A program made the position numbers and the translations under genes. The notes under the pieces are model-generated. The model made no database searches. It had not been told where the DNA came from and worked only from the letters and a program-made list of their open reading frames with translations. Positions 22,611-33,660 of a stretch of DNA of 64,000 nt are shown piece after piece (the first letter of the stretch is position 1; each line of letters begins with the position of its first letter). Source of the DNA: Epiperipatus broadwayi (Eukaryota; Onychophora; Udeonychophora; Euonychophora; Peripatidae); assembly GCA_028023455.1 (NCBI GenBank), contig JAQFVV010012395.1:5456001-5520000 (forward strand), in the 5' to 3' direction.

Positions 22611-24300
22611 CTGAAGAGAGTAGTTTAAATTTACAGTACATCGTGATTAAAGAAATGACAGGGTAAAAAGATCAGCATTGCTCCCTGGAGCTCTGTTTCC
22701 ACCAGTCCATCAATGCCTTTCCAGTGCTTTAAACATCTAGCCGGAGACTGTCTGTGTCAAGGAAGCCTGCAAATGATCTGAATGTATAAATGCCTATTTC
22801 AAGCCATGGAATGCCTACCAATTGATTCTGAAGTAACGTCCAATTCGCCGCAAGTCATTGATTCTATTTTACTTGTTTTCCAAATCAATACTAATTTATA
22901 TTTTATATATATGTGTGATGTTTATACGGCTTGGTTTAAAATGCATCTTTTAGTTTTATTAAATTTAAAATATCAATTCTTATAAAATCTTACATTATTT
23001 TGATGCGACAAATTAAATTAATTTTTGTTAGTTTATTTAGAATATTTGATTTACTGAAATTGCCAAGTACAAAATTCACTGAGCTATTATCTTTAAATCC
23101 TCTCCCTCTTATTTTTTTTACTTAAAAATCATTACAGGAGATTTATTTCCCTTAAATTAATTAATAGAAAAGCTCCTTTAGTTTTGTACCTTTTATATTA
23201 TAAATTCATTTTAAATTTATTTATGATTGAAATTATTTTAAAAATCTTATTATTACCTCCAATTTAAAATTGTCCTCATAGTTAAATCGATTAGCTAAAC
23301 CTATTACAATTTCTGTAAAACGTATATCTTGAAGGAAAATCATTAAAAGCACATTTATCATAGAATTTTATCAATATATATTTCATACACATATTTTTAT
23401 TTGTCAGAAAATATTAAAATTATGATTTACAATTTATTATGATATATGTTTAAAATTCACCAGAAGTGAATTTGATATTTAATACCCAGTTTGTTTATGT
23501 TAATTAAAAGACTGATTTATTTTGCAATCTTCAACAATGAGCTATTTAATAACTTATTAATAAATGAAATATTTGGAACATGTGGAAAGCAATTTATATT
23601 TTAGTTTTAATTCTTGCCGTCCTTTTGTATTGTAAATTATAATCCATTTAGTAAAGGCCTAAGGTTTCTGGGACTTTCCATTATGGCAGGGAGATAGTTT
23701 AATTAGAAATTAAGTTATTAATTTTGTTAGTGATACACTATCTATCTATATAGTCCAAGGCATTATGTATTTATAGCTACAACTATTCATTTATTATTTT
23801 GCTTTGCTAATTACCTTTTGGGACCTTCGGAAATTTAACTGACCAGTCCAACCTTTCACACTCCCTCAAAGTAGACGTCGTTCATACCAAGGGATCCATT
23901 TTCGGGCATTACCATTTAAGATGTGTATGGAAAGGCTAGCACATCAAAATATTATTATGATTATTAAGAGATGTTTTGGCTGGAGGGCCAGCATTTCTCA
24001 TCATCTAGTTGCATTTACTAGGAATTTCCTTCAGCAAAGCCACCCAGAGGTTCATAACAGACCTCATTTATTTTGTTGTAATCTATAATAGCATACTGCC
24101 TTCTTCATCATTTTATATCTTTATTTAGCAAACCTGAAATGCTCTCTGCCGTGATGGCACATCCTTCACAAACAAATTTCGTAATTAATTAAATCTGACT
24201 GTATAATTGTCAATTATTTATTTAAGAACTATTTTGCTTCCCACACTCATTATATACAAATGATTTTAAATGTAATAGTGTTTTAAATGCACATCTTTAT
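22611..24300. other. Mostly AT-rich; higher-complexity patch at 22660-22860
   Basis: The patch at 22660-22860 is less AT-rich than its surroundings. Its minus strand has about 40 open codons ('GIPWLEIGIYTFRSFAGF') after a CAG. I recognise no protein. A second patch at 23820-24080 likewise has no recognised content. Confidence 0.2.
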
Positions 24301-27300
24301 ATCTTGTAATATATATATATAAAATAGATTTATTTATAATCTTTTAAAGAGGGCTACTAATATTTTATTGCTGATTGGTTCTTGGCAGACCAATTAATAA
24401 ACTTTTACATTGTTGTCAAAGCTGAATCAAAACGAATTTAAATCTAGTCGTATAAACAAAACCCAACTTATTTTGTAACCAAATTTTTAAATAAATTCCT
24501 GTGATATTATTATTATTTAAATAAACTTAGTTTGTCATCACTCCCAATCTCTAAGATTAATTACTCTATTTATTTAAATATTTCTTTGATTTAAATTCAC
24601 TTCTTTGTAATGATGCCATAAAGAATTATCACTATTACGGTTCAAACCATTAGTAATCGATCAAATCATATCTGTATCATTCTGCAATCGTCAGAATTCA
24701 TTAAATCATTAAATTTTCATATAAACCCTTTATTATTTTGAGTCTATATGTGAACCATGACCTCCAGCTGGGATGGAATAAAACCAAGCACTGCTAGTGT
24801 CATCACAAACATTATCCATTAGTCAGAGAGGCAATAGTTTAGGCAAATAGGTTAGGATTCATTCTTGTCCTGACATATGTATCTTGTGCATGGTTGGATT
24901 CAAGGTACTTTTGCTTGGATTATTGGTCTTGTTGAATGAATACACGATTTTGACTGGCACAATATATATGGGTGTGTGTATGAAAATACAGAATAAAAAT
25001 ATTAAATTAAGTAAACGGAGTGCAGTATGTGTGTGCGTTATAATCATGGTTGTTCTGTTAAAAATCTACGATATCCATTTCTTGCTATTAATAGTGGTAG
25101 TGTATCAAAATATTGCATGTATATATATATTGCATGCATGCATATATATGTGTGCATGTAACAATTATGTGATTACTATTTTACCCAGCCCAGTTGAGGG
25201 CAAGGATTATCCTGCCGAACCAGTATTTTATTTTACTTTATTAAACGAAGGTTTTCCCAAACACATGAATTATGATATGAATGTATATTTCAATGGTTTA
25301 TTGCTTAAGAGATCATAAGGAGTTCAAACATTGGAAGTGCCAGAGTTGGTCCACTATCAGTGGATCTTGTGTTCCAGAATTTGCCCCATTACCACTACAC
25401 CAAACTATATAGGGTTTCTATGTTATTGAATTTACATAAATAAATATTACATTATATTTCTACAATGGGGTCATTATCAAAGTATCCAAAATCCAATAAA
25501 ATCAAATTAATGAAAAATCTACATTATATATCAATTTATCTAAAATGAAAAAAAATCAAGTATTCATTTATCTATATTAAATATAATTTATACTTACTTA
25601 TGACTATATATATTTTTTAACTTATTTTAAACTCATCTCCTTTTCAATTCCTACTTATACTCTAAATAAAAAATGTTAATCAATATCCCCGCTAAGGTCA
25701 TGGTTGATCTGAAAGATACAAATAAACTCTTTTTCGCAAATATTGTTATATCAGATGCAAAAATTCAAGGTCATGACTCACTGTGCATTTGAATGTGAGT
25801 AAAGTTTAACCACAATATTTAAGCCATAAATTTGTACTGACACACTCTCATAAGAAAAGCTAGGGCATTAAATGTCGTCATAATCATAGCCTTGAAATGT
25901 GCATAATTGTATGGGGATGGGTATTGTACCTGTTGAAATTGTATGTTAACTCATCATGATTCACAGCCTGGGTAAAAGTACCTCGAATCCAACCATACAC
26001 GAGATCAAAGATCAAGAATATTTATGGATTCTAACCTGTTTACCCACTCTCTAAATCTACCAACTAATTAACAACATTTTTGAGGCAAGCAATTAATCTC
26101 CTCTAAATTCCGGCTGGCAGCATCAATGGTGGAGCACGAGCCTCAATTAATTCTAACGTTTAACTCTAACATTTATTCTAATTACATCTATTCATGAACT
26201 TTAAAATAGGAATGGTGTGTGTGTAACCTTGAGTCATCAGATAGCAGCACAATAATTAAATAGAAATTCTAATTTTACAATAAAATTAATTCTTGCTGAT
26301 TTATTTCACAGTTTGTCAACATCAATTTCAATCATATAACTTATTATGCCTCATGTAAGGGAGCAGTATAGTTTATATGCCAATTTAAACAGATAAAACC
26401 ATTAGAGTTCTATGGTAGATGCCCACTCAAGTATGTGATATAAGAAACAAGTATATTTATTGCCCTATTTTTAAGTAACTTATAAAAATTATTCAAAAGA
26501 AAAATAATTTGATCATATTTTTAGAAATTGGCTTCGAAGAGAGTGACACGCTTAAATGTAAGCAGATCATGATATTCTCAATTAAATACATCACTGATAG
26601 TAAAATATAAACTAATATGATCAGACCATTGTCAACCTGCCACGATGTGCTCAGAAACAAAGAAATTAATCAACCCAGCCTTTGACATGACATAACCAGA
26701 ACAAACTCAATTCCCTGCCCCATTCTAGTGATGCCAAGAAATAAAGATGAATGGTCTGCACAATTAGCAAACCTTAAGATATTTCAGGTGAAAGATCAGG
26801 AATCACTGAGGCTTGCTAAGCTGAGATTACCCTGGGTCTTCCCAGTATTGTCTTTCATATCCTGACCTACATTTTAGCCGTGAATAGATCATGTGTTATA
26901 ATTCTGATTCAGCAATCAAAGGACAAAACAGGCGATCAAGCAAAGTGCTGGCAAGCCAAAACACAAATACTGGAAAAATAGATTTTAAATTTATCATATG
27001 AAAATTGTACTGAGCCATGAAAGATTATACTGATATTTTATGGATTGACCAAGATCAGATAAACCCAAAATAAGCCTAAATATTATTGCAAATATTATTT
27101 CTCTGGGCAACATGTCTCTCCCCTCAAAACAAAATCCCACCAATAGTTTAAATTTAACACTTTACACTCTCTCTTACTGTTTAACAAGAAACTTTCTAAA
27201 ACCCTTTCATTCTTTAAAAATAAAATAATATAATTAAATAAAGTTTCACACTTCATCCAGCATCTCCCCTAAAACTAAACCGTATACACATAAAATATTT

Positions 27301-29233
27301 TCAAAATATATAAAGTAAAACAAAGTTATTTCACCTCGACAAAAAGAGTGCTCCAAGTAATAATCATTTAGAGCAAAAGAGTTGTTTATTTACTGACAGA
27401 CGAAAATTTTTGTCAAGATGGAACAAATTGGCATATAGATATCATTTTAAAATCAGACATTTATAAATCTTTAACAAATACATTCAAAAGTAAATAATAA
27501 ATATCTTTCCAAACCACTTTAAGAGAAAAGTTTTGCATTAATAGAGACATAATTTTAAGACAGACACAGTTAGAGCAGAGACATTAAATTTAAATTATAG
27601 CAAGTCAAAGTTACAGAGTTGAGTTAATAAAATAGTTACATTTAATTAGAGGGAATTTCATTTAAGAAGACATTTAATTGTAGCAAAATTAAATTATAAG
27701 GTCAACTGGAATTTGAAGAATAAATTAGACAGTTAGAAATGAAAAAATATTACCTAATTTATTCTGAGTCCCTTTTGGAAATCTAGGTACCATGATGAAA
27801 TATGAATTTGGAGCGATCTTTCATTATTTCTGCACAGGCATAGCTAGCTACGAGTTTGATTTAAGAGTTCAACCATTTGGCAGTCCAAAATTCAAACATT
27901 TGATGAAATTTCTCCGGCTTTATGGTACTCTGGCAATCATATTTGGGATAATGGGGAAATGGGCAGGCTAAGAATCATTTACCTGACTACCATGCTTCTA
28001 CACATATATATATATATTTGTTTAAAAATAAAACCGGTGTAGATTTGCCATGCACTGACTGAACAAATCTATGACTGGCTGACTCCTATTGTTCTCATGG
28101 GCTATTTATAGATTTCCAGAATACTTTTTGAAAATTCCTCTTTTTCATTTGCCCAAGACCAAGTGGATATATAAGATTCAGGTGACTGTAATCATCAATC
28201 TAAAATATTTTTGTATTGTATTCTTAAGATTCCCTCTCCCAATAAACACAATGATTTTATTGTTTCAAATCTATTTTAAATTTAATATAGATTTGAAGAA
28301 TTTTTCTTTCAAATATCTTTTCTGTTTTACTTTTAATTTAATTAGAAATTCCATTACTATTTTGTTAATGGACTGTTTTATACTAAAGAATGTTAGCAGG
28401 GTTTATCATGAAAGTAAATCTCTAGAATAAAATACTTTGACTTTAAAAAAAAATAGAATATTAAAATGTATTTATTGATTTTTATAAAAGTGTCCATCTG
28501 TAATTATATATATATATGTATTTGCACATATATATATCTGGGCCCTCCAATATTTATAATTAAAATTTTAAATAGAAAATTTTAATATTTTATTCACTTA
28601 TTAACTGATCTAGAAATTCAACACATACAATATGGCAGATGGAAAGTTTTATAAACATCGTTACATGTGTGGATCTGGTTTGGTTCTAGTTTAGAAATCT
28701 AGAAAGATATAAAGCATGGATCTGACGTACAGATCCATTGCTTCAGTATATATAGACAATAGATTATTCAAAATGTATGTAAATCAGTCATTTGTAAGAA
28801 TATATACTTGATAGTAAATTTTACCTTAGACATATTGCAAACTCCAGTCAACCTTGATAAAATAATGAAAAAATTTTGTGCATTGAGGTTAGCAATATTG
28901 TTTACAATGACTTTACAAATGTTTTGCATGCCAATATATTAAAGATTCTGATTAATTAATATTTTGATTGTATTTTTAAACAAAATTCGTGTTTATATTA
29001 TTTGAAAATAAAAAATATTATTCTTTGTATTTTTATATAATGATTTCTAAATTGTAACTTAAAAAAAGGTATTTTATTTTATAAATATACTATAAGCAAA
29101 TTTGCAGTCTTTTAATTTTTTTTTTAATATTTCAGTATGCACTTCTAATGAGTATATCTTTTAAGTATATACAACCTTCTGCAACCATGACCTCTGCAGG
29201 ATTAATTTAATTATGCATAGATTTTTAAAAAAA
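24301..29233. other. AT-rich DNA, no gene recognised
   Basis: Includes the open frames 24884-25318 (144 codons, with a run over a TA/TG-rich microsatellite) and 28089-28430 (113 codons, hydrophobic low-complexity). Neither has a recognisable domain, and both look like chance open frames. Short TA microsatellites at about 24309, 25126, 28004 and 28506. Confidence 0.4.
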
Positions 29234-29235
29234 AT

Positions 29236-29305
29236 GGTACTTGTCTGGTAGCCAGGCATGGCCGTTTGATGGCACGCGGCTGTGCCCCGCTATCAGACAA
29301 GTACC
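29236..29305 (+). ncRNA. Candidate microRNA precursor hairpin
   Basis: The 70 bases fold into one long hairpin. The outer 17 bp (29236-29252 with 29289-29305) pair throughout, with one G-U. A 2x2 internal mismatch follows, then 10 more bp (29255-29264 with 29277-29286, two of them G-U), closing on a 12-nt loop (29265-29276). It is strikingly GC-richer than the flanks. Size, stem length and loop size all match an animal pre-miRNA. A palindromic transposon remnant is the alternative, but I saw no second copy in the window. Strand is arbitrary, since both could fold. I recognise no known miRNA family. Confidence 0.45.
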
Positions 29306-29309
29306 AAAA

Positions 29310-30432
29310 GAAGAATAGACATTGTAAATGCTGCAGGACGGAATCAAATATAGGATATGGAAAAGAAATTTGGTTCATACAATAAAATAAGATTGATAAT
29401 GAAAGTAATTATATAGAGGATTATTTATCTTTTGAAATTAATGGTCCAATTTTGAAGAGAAAAACATATGTTTATTGATTAATTTATTAATAAATTAAAT
29501 TTATGGTTAGCATTTTTTATTTAAGATATAATTAGGAATTTAAGAAATAGTTGTGTTGAATTTAAAAAGGTAAATCAAAGGAAAAGGAAGATTCTAAGAG
29601 TTATATTTATTATAAAAAATAAGTATTGCCATTTTTTTTTTTTTTCATTTTTAAATAAATTTACATTTTGACAATATTTTAGCTGCCTAACAATAAACAT
29701 TTAACAATGTAAGAATGTTATATTTATTTATATATGTGAATTCGGTGTCATGAAACAATATTTGTAAAGAAAAATGCGGATTATGAAATGGTGTGGATTA
29801 TTTAGAAAAACTGGATTACATTTGGAAAGAGAATTGGATTCTAGTTTGTTATTGTTTATGATGTAGTATAATTAGCAATAATAGTACATTTCGTATTACA
29901 TATATACTACACATATTTACATCTTACAACTAATTAAGCAAAAAGATTAAGCGAAATTAATAGAATAATGCTTTTTTAAAATCACACAAAATATCTTTAT
30001 TTAAAATAAATAGATAAAGATAATAATTTCTTTCTAATCACTCATTAAAAAAAAAATCGTATAAAAAAATAAATTTAATTTTTTTAATTTTCACCTCTAT
30101 TTTGTTTAAAAATGTGTAAAATCGTTTGTGTGTGTGTGTGCGTGTCTAATAAAAAATATTTAAAGCAGATAAAAAAAAAAACAAGTGTGACTTTTAATTT
30201 TTATTTTCTAAGGCATTTTATTTTAAAAAGTTGTTAATACTGTACGATATCCTAAAATAATAAATAACAACTAATAAACAAGTATCGCCATTCTACCCCC
30301 CCCCCCTCAATAATAATAAAAAAGAAAATCAAGTAGAGGAAGAAAGAAAAAAAACTATTCTAGAATTTAGTTTTGCAACGACTTTGCAAAACAATCTTGA
30401 ATCGCAAATACTTCCACAAAACGTTTTTGCAT
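29310..30432. other. AT-rich DNA, no gene recognised
   Basis: Contains a short GT repeat (30128-30145), long A-runs and a run of nine C's near 30297. No gene. Confidence 0.4.
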
Positions 30433-30655
30433 ATGTATGTGTAGAGATGATAATCTGAACCAACTGATGATTACTGGTTTAGCCTGAAATACGGATATTG
30501 GTGATTATTTATCTTTTCGACATATACATGTTCAAGTGTATCAGTGTTATGAGATAGTGGAGAATGGTGGGTCGTGTGAAAGTCTGTGCTCATATACCCT
30601 ATATATTACATACAGTATATTGATACAGGTATATAATAAGCCTGTATTTCAGTTA
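30433..30655 (+). repeat. Hammerhead-ribozyme repeat, truncated monomer
   Basis: Plus-strand copy of the roughly 340-bp repeat, lacking the first 120 bases or so. A hammerhead fold spans 30448-30510: stem I ATAATC with GATTAT and CCAA with TTGG, core CTGATGA (30464-30470), a weak stem II, GAAA (30486-30489), a 2-bp stem III and a cleavage site after ATA, before TTGG. The right end, near CTGTATTTCAG, matches the end at about 3733 and 63710. Confidence 0.65.
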
Positions 30656-30813
30656 TTATAACCATACTGATATATTTTTCTGTTTGTTCAATATTTTACC
30701 GATGTTGTCTTCATTTCTTCAGCAAAAAAATTTTTTTCTGAAATACTTCAGTACCGTGTCGAATTATAGCTCTCAAATGTATTCTCATCTTCATATCTTC
30801 CAATAAAATAATT
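30656..30813 (-). repeat. LINE-like fragment (left side of PLE insertion)
   Basis: This sequence matches 41041-41128 and continues, after the PLE dimer, at 33331. Before the insertion it was one stretch. The last 17 bases (30797-30813) are the left copy of the target duplication. Probably a 3' piece of the RTE-like LINE seen at 4830-8460, on the minus strand. Confidence 0.5.
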
Positions 30814-31032
30814 TAATATATCAAGCACAGAGTTCTTCTTTTCAAAATAGTTCATAAATATCCAAAATAGAAATAAAACACAGTAACTCCTTTTTAAAAC
30901 TTGTTTTTATATGACTATACTCATGTAAAAAAAAAAAATAATAATAATCCAACGCTTCCACTATTTTATATAGTCTTTTTCAAGGCACACTAAAATTAAA
31001 TAATATATATAACAAATAACACATATTCCATA

Positions 31033-31056
31033 AATAATAATAATAACAACAACAAC

Positions 31057-31091
<35 letters not shown>

Positions 31092-31095
31092 ATAA
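31033..31095. repeat. AAT/AAC microsatellite
   Basis: Run of AAT with some AAC units in the 3' non-coding part of the left PLE copy. The right copy has a shorter TTA/TTTA run at the mirrored place (33125-33160). Confidence 0.9.
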
Positions 31096-31263
31096 ATAAA
31101 AAAAATAAATTACAAAATATATTCATAATCAAAAATTTACCTTATCTCACTCCCCTTTCCTATTACCAACAAACACAACTCAAAGAGAAACAATTTCCTT
31201 TTATTAAAAAAAAAAAAAAAACCTATATATATATATCCTTTAAAACATTTAATTAAAAACCTA

Positions 31264-31659
31264 TTATTTTCTTTTCTGTTTATCTATTAACATCCTATTT
31301 AATTCTGGTTTTATTTCATTAATGAATACACTTTCTTTTATCATCCTTTCATTATATGACTTAATACATTCCAAAGGCTTTATTTCAAAATCCCCATGCT
31401 TAAATTTATTCTTATGAATGTAAATAGCAGAATTTTTATTACCTAAATGCTGTTTCAATCTAGTTTTTAATTTATTCTTACTAGTCCCAACATATGTCAT
31501 TTCTACATTCTTTCTAAGACAATTCAAACACTTTATCAAATAAACTGAATTCATAATATCTAACCTATTATAGTCCCCATTATTATTAATTAAAAGATTT
31601 AAACTTGCTTTCTTTTTATAAACTGGACAAATTGAAACATTATATTTCCTATTAATCAT
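31264..31659 (-). CDS. PLE family A GIY-YIG endonuclease, left copy of A1
   Basis: 131 open codons. The nuclease core reads 'SVYLIKCLNCLRKNVEMTYV' then 'GTSKNKLKTRLKQH': the G-I-Y strand is S-V-Y-L, the Y-I-G strand is Y-V-G, and the conserved Arg is in 'KTRLKQH'. A helix pair follows ('IKSYNERMIKESVFINEIKP', 'ELNR') with the metal-binding Glu region. The N-terminal part has 'CPVYKKK'. A stop separates it from the upstream frame 31660-31989, which continues the same protein. In PLEs this domain nicks the target. Probably inactive because of the stop, though the core residues are present. Confidence 0.85.
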   Translation of the reverse strand: MINRKYNVSICPVYKKKASLNLLINNNGDYNRLDIMNSVYLIKCLNCLRKNVEMTYVGTSKNKLKTRLKQHLGNKNSAIYIHKNKFKHGDFEIKPLECIKSYNERMIKESVFINEIKPELNRMLIDKQKRK

Positions 31660-31989
31660 TTAAACTAATTTCTTAACTTTAATAAATAAATCTTTAGATA
31701 TATTAGAACCAACATAAATAATCTTTTCTCTATTCCTACTCCTATCTAATCCCATTCTATTTCTTATTTTATTTATATTTTTGTTAGAAAACAAATGTTC
31801 AACTACACCCCTAGGATAATCATTCATAAAACATTCATTCCTAATAATATCAACCTCATTCCCAAACAAATTACTATTTGAACATAACTTAATTGTCCTA
31901 ATAATTTTATTATTAACAATATTAATTTTACTGTGATCTGAAAACCAATTATTTGATAATCCAAAAAATGTTTTTTTTTCTAAACACAA
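31660..31989 (-). pseudogene. PLE family A protein, RT-to-nuclease linker, left copy of A1
   Basis: 109 codons: a short RT end ('CLEKKTFFGLSNNWFSDHSK', equivalent to the Y-R-K-P-T-x-T-x-x-Y-L region), then 'IKLCSNSNLFGNEVDIIRNE', 'NDYPRGVVEHLF' and 'RIRNRMG'-like linker residues ('NKIRNRMGLDRSRNREK'). One stop separates it from the nuclease frame (31264-31659). Its 5' side ends at the dimer junction near 31999, where the RT is cut off. Confidence 0.75.
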
Positions 31990-31999
31990 ATGTTTTTAA

Positions 32000-32431
32000 T
32001 TATAATAGAAATAAACCAATTTTTTATGTTAGATATGTTGATGACTATTTTATGGTTTTTAATGGTAATAAAAGAATGCAGATAATTTTTTGAGTTATAT
32101 TAATGGTAGAGTTGAAAAAATAAAATTTACTATGGAAAAAGAATATATTAATGTTATTGAATATATGGATATTAGTATTAGAATATTTAAAAAAATTGAT
32201 AGGAATGGTAGTGTTAGTATAGAAACATCTGTGTTTAGAAAAAAAACATTTTTGGATTATCAAATAATTGGTTTTCAGATATTGATAGTCATAGTAAAAT
32301 TAATATTGTTAATAATAAAATTATTAGGGCAATTAAGTTATGTTCAAATAGTAATTTGTTTGAGAATGAGGTTGATATTATTAGGAATGAATGTTTTATG
32401 AATGATTATCCTAGGGGTGTAGTTTAAACAT
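32000..32431 (+). pseudogene. PLE family A reverse transcriptase end, right copy of A1
   Basis: Starts at the dimer junction. At 32026-32052 it encodes 'YVRYVDDYFMVF', which contains the catalytic Y-x-D-D of reverse transcriptase. A frameshift near 32095 leads into 'YINGRVEKIKFTME' and 'VIEYMDISIRIF', the L-x-F-x-D-x-x-I block that follows in Penelope RTs, and then 'SVSIETSVFRKKTFLDYQ' (Y-R-K-P-T equivalent). Another frameshift separates it from the nuclease frame. The upstream RT (motifs 1 to B) is missing. Confidence 0.75.
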
Positions 32432-32962
32432 TTGTTTTCTAATAAAAATATAAATAAAATAAGAAATAGAATGGGATTAGATAGGAGTAGGAATAGAGAA
32501 AAGATTATTTATGTTGGTTTTAATATATCTAAAGATTTATTTATTAAAGTTAAGAAATTAGTTAAAATGATTAATAGGAAATATAATGTTTCAATTTGTC
32601 CAGTTTATAAAAAGAAAGCAAGTTTAAATCTTTTAATTAATAACAATGGGGACTGTAATAGGTTAGATATTATGAATTCAGTTTATTTGATAAAGTGTTT
32701 GAATTGTCTTAGAAAGAATGTAGAAATGACATATATTGGGACTAGTAAGAATAAATTAAAAACTAGATTGAAACAGCATTTAGGTGATAAAAATTCTGCT
32801 GTTTACATTCACATGAATAAATTTAAGCATGGGGATTTTGATATAAAGCCTTTGGAATGTATTAAGTCATATAATGAAAGGATGATAAAAGAAAGTGTAT
32901 TCATTAATGAAATAAAACCAGAATTAAATAGGATGTTAATAGATAAACAGAAAAGCAAATAA
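32432..32962 (+). CDS. PLE family A linker and GIY-YIG endonuclease, right copy of A1
   Basis: 176 codons, open from 'MFSNKNINKIRNRMGLDRSR' through the nuclease core 'SVYLIKCLNCLRKNVEMTYI' 'GTSKNKLKTRLKQH' to the C-terminal 'INEIKPELNRMLIDKQKSK'. Compared with the left copy it has the Y-I-G form and differs at about eight residues. The upstream RT is frameshifted, so no full-length protein can be made. The first Met is probably internal to the original polyprotein. Confidence 0.85.
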   Translation: MFSNKNINKIRNRMGLDRSRNREKIIYVGFNISKDLFIKVKKLVKMINRKYNVSICPVYKKKASLNLLINNNGDCNRLDIMNSVYLIKCLNCLRKNVEMTYIGTSKNKLKTRLKQHLGDKNSAVYIHMNKFKHGDFDIKPLECIKSYNERMIKESVFINEIKPELNRMLIDKQKSK

Positions 32963-33330
32963 TAGGTTTTTAATTAAATGTTTTAATAGATATATATAGG
33001 TTGTTGTTGTTTTTTTAATAAAAGGAAATTGTTTCTCTTTGAGTTGTGTTTGTTGGTAATAGGAAAGGGGAGTGAGATAAGGTAAATTTTTGGTTATGAA
33101 TATATTTTGTAATTTGTTATTTTTTATTTATTTATTTATTATTATTATTATTTTTTTTTTTGTTATGGAATATGTGTTATTTGTTATATATATATTTTAT
33201 TTTATTTTAGTGTGCCTTAAAAAAGACTATATAAAATAGTCGAAACATTGGATTTTTTTTTTTTACATGAGTATAATCATATAAAAACAAGTTTTAAAAA
33301 GAAGGAGTTACTGTGTTTTATTTCTATCTG

Positions 33331-33660
33331 CCAATGAAACAATTGTCATTGCATTCCTTTACAATGTATTTGATATAATCCTTATACTGTACAGCAAGAC
33401 TATGTCTCCTACATCATAAAACACTATCTTAAGAAGTTTTGCATCGTGCATTCATTTTACATGTCAAATCCAATGAAGGCATGATTTTTTCAATAGCGGC
33501 GTCTATAGTATCATATCCAGAAAATTGAAAAACAATTGGTTTTGTGATCTTGCCATCGTATTTTCAAAATTTTATTGCATGCAAGTTTAAATAAAACTTC
33601 TAGTTCTTTTATACTATATAAAATAGATCATTCTCAACTTATATACACAGTTAAGACCAC
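33331..33660 (-). repeat. LINE-like fragment (right side of PLE insertion)
   Basis: Continues the fragment at 30656-30813. It matches 41129-41200 and, further on, the pieces at 5100-5230 and 41574-41710 (shared GATCTTGCCATCGTATTTTC-like stretch). Minus-strand RTE-like LINE relic, no intact coding. Confidence 0.5.

Larger units (their letters stand above)
30814..33327. mobile_element. Penelope-like element (family A), inverted head-to-head dimer A1
   Basis: Two copies of the same PLE face away from each other. The left copy (minus) has its 3' end at about 30868. The right copy (plus) has its 3' end at 33327. Their 5' ends meet near 31999. Both outer ends carry GAAATAAAACACAGTAACTC or its complement, and the CGAAAC/AGTC hairpin signature. 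The left side has an extra 55-bp tail (30814-30868). The right copy keeps about 215 more 5' bases, including the RT motif YVDDYFMVF. A diverged 17-bp direct repeat flanks the pair. The arms differ at several amino acids, so the insertion is not recent. Confidence 0.8.
30797..33344. repeat. 17-bp target duplication flanking PLE dimer A1
   Basis: CTTCCAATAAAATAATT at 30797-30813 and CTGCCAATGAAACAATT at 33328-33344 agree at 14 of 17 positions. The paralogous locus at about 41110-41135 has the uninterrupted sequence once. Confidence 0.65.

Noticed and set aside
24884-25318. 144-codon open frame as a gene
   Set aside because: Runs through a TA/TG microsatellite, is rich in I, V, L and C with no domain, and has no splice or promoter context.
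28089-28430. 113-codon hydrophobic frame as a membrane protein
   Set aside because: Hydrophobic content follows from T-rich DNA (F, I, L codons). No conserved motif or start context.
31033-31095. CRISPR-like or regulatory direct repeats
   Set aside because: A plain AAT microsatellite. CRISPR arrays do not occur in animal nuclear DNA and there are no spacers.
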